Shown here one piece after another: positions 6,698 through 8,328 of a DNA stretch of 8,328 nucleotides; position 1 is the stretch's first letter; each line of letters begins with the position of its first letter. This stretch comes from an uncultured Erysipelotrichaceae bacterium (lineage in GTDB: Bacteria > Bacillota_I > Bacilli_A > Erysipelotrichales > Coprobacillaceae): NCBI GenBank assembly GCA_945981915.1, contig CAMFRJ010000036.1:1-8328 (forward strand), written 5' to 3'. The notes beneath the pieces were generated by a model, which was given only the letters and a program-made list of their open reading frames with translations, had not been told where the DNA came from and did no database searches. Made by a program: the position numbers and the translations under genes.

Positions 6698-7570
6698 ATG
6701 CAACAATCATTTGAAAGAGAAATTAATAAAGCAGAAATCCTTGTTGAAGCTTTAGAGTATATGCAAAAATATGAAGGTGATATTGTTGTTATTAAATATG
6801 GTGGCTCTGCCATGACCAATGAAATTATTAAACAAAGTGTTTTAAAAGATATCGCTGTATTGAAATCTGTTGGGTTAAAACCAATTATTGTTCATGGTGG
6901 TGGAAAAGATATCAATCGAATGCTTAATAAAGTGCAAAAACAAAGTGAATTTAGAAATGGATTAAGAGTCACTGATGCGGAAACTTTAGAAATAGCGGAA
7001 ATGGTCTTATCTGGTAAGGTCAATAAAGGATTAGTCACACATTTAGAACAAATTGGCACACATGCTGTTGGACTTTCTGGAAAAGATGGTAAGATGATTA
7101 CTGTAGAAAAAGCTATGCCAAAAGGAGAAGATATTGGTTATGTTGGGAAAATTACACATGTTGATTCTTCTTTGATTCATACGCTCTTAGATCAAGGATA
7201 TACTCCTGTAATCTCTACCATTGGATTAGATAAAAAATATCATGGATATAATATTAATGCTGATGATGTCGCAACAGCTATTGCTAGAGCAATGAAAGCA
7301 AGTAAGCTTGTTTTCTTAACAGATATTGAAGGTGTATTAAAAGATCCTGAAGATCCATCAACATTGATTTCTAAAATTGATAGTGAATCAGCTAAAGACT
7401 TATTTGCATCTGGCATCATTAGTGGAGGTATGATTCCTAAACTTCAAAACTGTTTAGATGCTGTTCAAAATGATGTGAAGAGGGTGCATATCTTAGATGG
7501 AAGATTAGAACATAGTTTACTTATTGAAATCTTCACTAAAAAAGGTGTTGGAACAATGATAAAAAAATAG
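6698..7570 (+). CDS. argB: Acetylglutamate kinase
   Basis: Cytosolic amino-acid kinase phosphorylating N-acetylglutamate, usually the committed and feedback-controlled step of the acetylated ornithine pathway. The 290-residue length is typical of arginine-sensitive members. KYGGSAM at residues 33-39 (catalytic Lys33 and glycine loop) and HGGGKDI at 66-72 bind ATP and phosphates. FRNGLRVTD at 85-93 is in the acetylglutamate site, and NINADDVA at 185-192 and FLTDIEGVL at 206-214 are conserved nucleotide-side motifs. An N-terminal helix of about 25 residues before the first strand and the C-terminal FTKKGVGTMI resemble arginine-inhibited hexameric kinases, so feedback inhibition is likely (inference). 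AGGAGG (6687-6692) overlaps the argJ stop and lies 5 bases before the ATG. It is the last gene of argCJB, ending in a terminator without argD or argF following. Confidence 0.97.
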   Translation: MQQSFEREINKAEILVEALEYMQKYEGDIVVIKYGGSAMTNEIIKQSVLKDIAVLKSVGLKPIIVHGGGKDINRMLNKVQKQSEFRNGLRVTDAETLEIAEMVLSGKVNKGLVTHLEQIGTHAVGLSGKDGKMITVEKAMPKGEDIGYVGKITHVDSSLIHTLLDQGYTPVISTIGLDKKYHGYNINADDVATAIARAMKASKLVFLTDIEGVLKDPEDPSTLISKIDSESAKDLFASGIISGGMIPKLQNCLDAVQNDVKRVHILDGRLEHSLLIEIFTKKGVGTMIKK

Positions 7571-7591
7571 TTCATATATGAACTATTTTTT
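7562..7591. terminator. Bidirectional intrinsic terminator between argB and the metallophosphoesterase
   Basis: AAAAAATAGTTCA (7562-7574) pairs perfectly with TGAACTATTTTTT (7579-7591) around a TATA loop, giving A and T tracts on both sides. The argB stop TAG (7568-7570) and the minus-strand TAG of the opposing gene (7583-7585) occupy mirror positions in the two arms. The stem is low in G+C, but the layout is right for ending both convergent transcripts. Confidence 0.82.
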
Positions 7592-8282
7592 CTTTAGAGT
7601 AATAATATCAATGGTATCATTTGTTAGGATTCTATAATTTTCATCAGATTCTTTATTAAATCCATCTGAAATAAATAATGTTGTTTGTTGGGCATTGTGC
7701 TTTCCATTAACATATTTCTTTCCTAAATCTTTTGTATAGAGACCACCAATAAAAGGAATCTTGATATATCCTCCTAAAGTATGACCTGACAATTGTAATT
7801 GTATATCACTTTTCTTAACGTCATCAAAATAATCAGGCTGATGAACAAATGCTAATTGAAAACTACTTGCATTATCATCATTGATCAAGTGAGAACAATC
7901 ACCGTTATTTTCTAATCCAATAAGATGAATAGAGGCATCTTGATAATAGATCTGACGTTTTTCATTATGCAAGATCTCAAATCCAGATTCTGTGAGTATA
8001 TTTTGACAAGTATTCAAATCAACTTGTTCTTTTTCTCCTGTTACTGCAAACTTTCCATAATTTGATTGAATTGATTTAAGTATTTCGATGACTTGTTCTT
8101 GTTCAAAAACATGATTATCAAAGATATCACCACCAAAAAGGATCATATCAATATTCTTTTGATTTAATTCTTTCATAATACGCTTTGTTCTTATTAAATC
8201 ATTTTTGTCTGATATATTCAGATCACTGATAAATGCAATTGAAAACCCATTAAATTCTTCAGGAAGTCGCTCACTTGTAAAT
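7583..8282 (-). CDS. Calcineurin-like metallophosphoesterase-family protein, 5'-truncated, metal site degenerate
   Basis: The C-terminal part (about 232 genuine residues) of a YkuE-like metallophosphoesterase. Family landmarks occur in order, counting from the open end at 8282-8284: LPEEFNGFSIAFISDLN, GGDIFD, TGEKE, VHQPD, SGHTLGG and LFISDG. Compared with the family pattern DxH...GDxxD...GNH(E/D)...H...GHxH, DLH reads DLN, GNHE reads GEKE and GHTH reads GHTL. Three metal-ligand histidines and the catalytic-site asparagine are thus replaced, while the Asp, GD, HQPD histidine and first GH histidine remain. It may be inactive or have changed function. The true start is missing; relatives often have an N-terminal membrane helix upstream. 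An apparent GTG start at 8309-8311 and the peptide MGSEMCIRDR come from sequencing adapter and must be disregarded. It converges on argB and shares its terminator. Confidence 0.8.
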
Positions 8283-8328
8283 CTGTCTCTTATACACATC
8301 TCCGAGCCCACGAGACTAAGGCGAATCT
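8283..8328. other. Illumina Nextera adapter contamination at the contig end
   Basis: CTGTCTCTTATACACATCT (8283-8301) is the 19-base Tn5 mosaic end. CCGAGCCCACGAGAC (8302-8316) is the rest of the Nextera read-2 adapter. TAAGGCGA (8317-8324) matches the Nextera i7 index N701, and ATCT (8325-8328) begins the flow-cell adapter. This is synthetic sequence left from read-through of a short insert, not genome. Native sequence ends at about 8282. Confidence 0.98.

Noticed and set aside
8283..8311. GTG start and peptide MGSEMCIRDR as the true N-terminus of the last gene, or a Tn5-like transposon end
   Set aside because: The sequence is exactly the synthetic Nextera adapter continuing into an index. 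There is no transposon body or target duplication; it is a library artefact.
1..8328. CRISPR array, prophage, insertion sequence, tRNA or rRNA genes
   Set aside because: No direct-repeat arrays, transposase or phage motifs, tRNA cloverleaf or rRNA segments were seen. Apart from 4026-4413, no interval over 300 bases lacks a gene.

Overview
The window reads as one end of a draft-assembly contig from an AT-rich, low-GC Bacillota. Strong AGGAGG/GGGGG ribosome binding sites, sigma-A type promoters, a T-box riboswitch, a MurR/RpiR regulator and short A/T-rich intrinsic terminators all point there. A gut Erysipelotrichia/Coprobacillaceae-type organism is my best guess, but that is inference, not something the sequence proves.

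Layout. Bases 2-559 (+) hold the C-terminal part of a PPP-type protein phosphatase, cut by the left edge. It overlaps a MurR/RpiR transcriptional regulator (552-1385, +). A bidirectional terminator follows. Then come argH (1398-2774, -) and argG (2814-4025, -), read leftwards, with a terminator-like hairpin between them. The 388-bp divergent region 4026-4413 carries a predicted argG promoter on the minus strand, and on the plus strand a consensus promoter followed by a T-box leader with an apparent arginine specifier (CGU). The T-box leads into argC (4414-5451), argJ (5465-6688) and argB (6698-7570). A second bidirectional terminator separates argB from a 5'-truncated calcineurin-like metallophosphoesterase (7583-8282, -). 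The last 46 bases (8283-8328) are not genomic: they are Illumina Nextera adapter with an index sequence.

How it works together. ArgB and ArgC phosphorylate and reduce N-acetylglutamate. ArgJ recycles the acetyl group from N-acetylornithine. ArgG and ArgH convert citrulline to arginine. The acetylornithine aminotransferase (argD) and ornithine carbamoyltransferase (argF) steps are not here and must be supplied from elsewhere if the pathway is complete. The early genes appear to respond to uncharged tRNA-Arg through the T-box, while the divergent argGH unit has no such leader and must be controlled differently. ArgB also looks like the arginine-feedback-inhibited type.

I found no convincing undescribed system. 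The points most worth attention are the adapter tail, which creates a false N-terminus for the last gene; the loss of several metal-ligand residues in that metallophosphoesterase; and the split regulation of the arginine genes.
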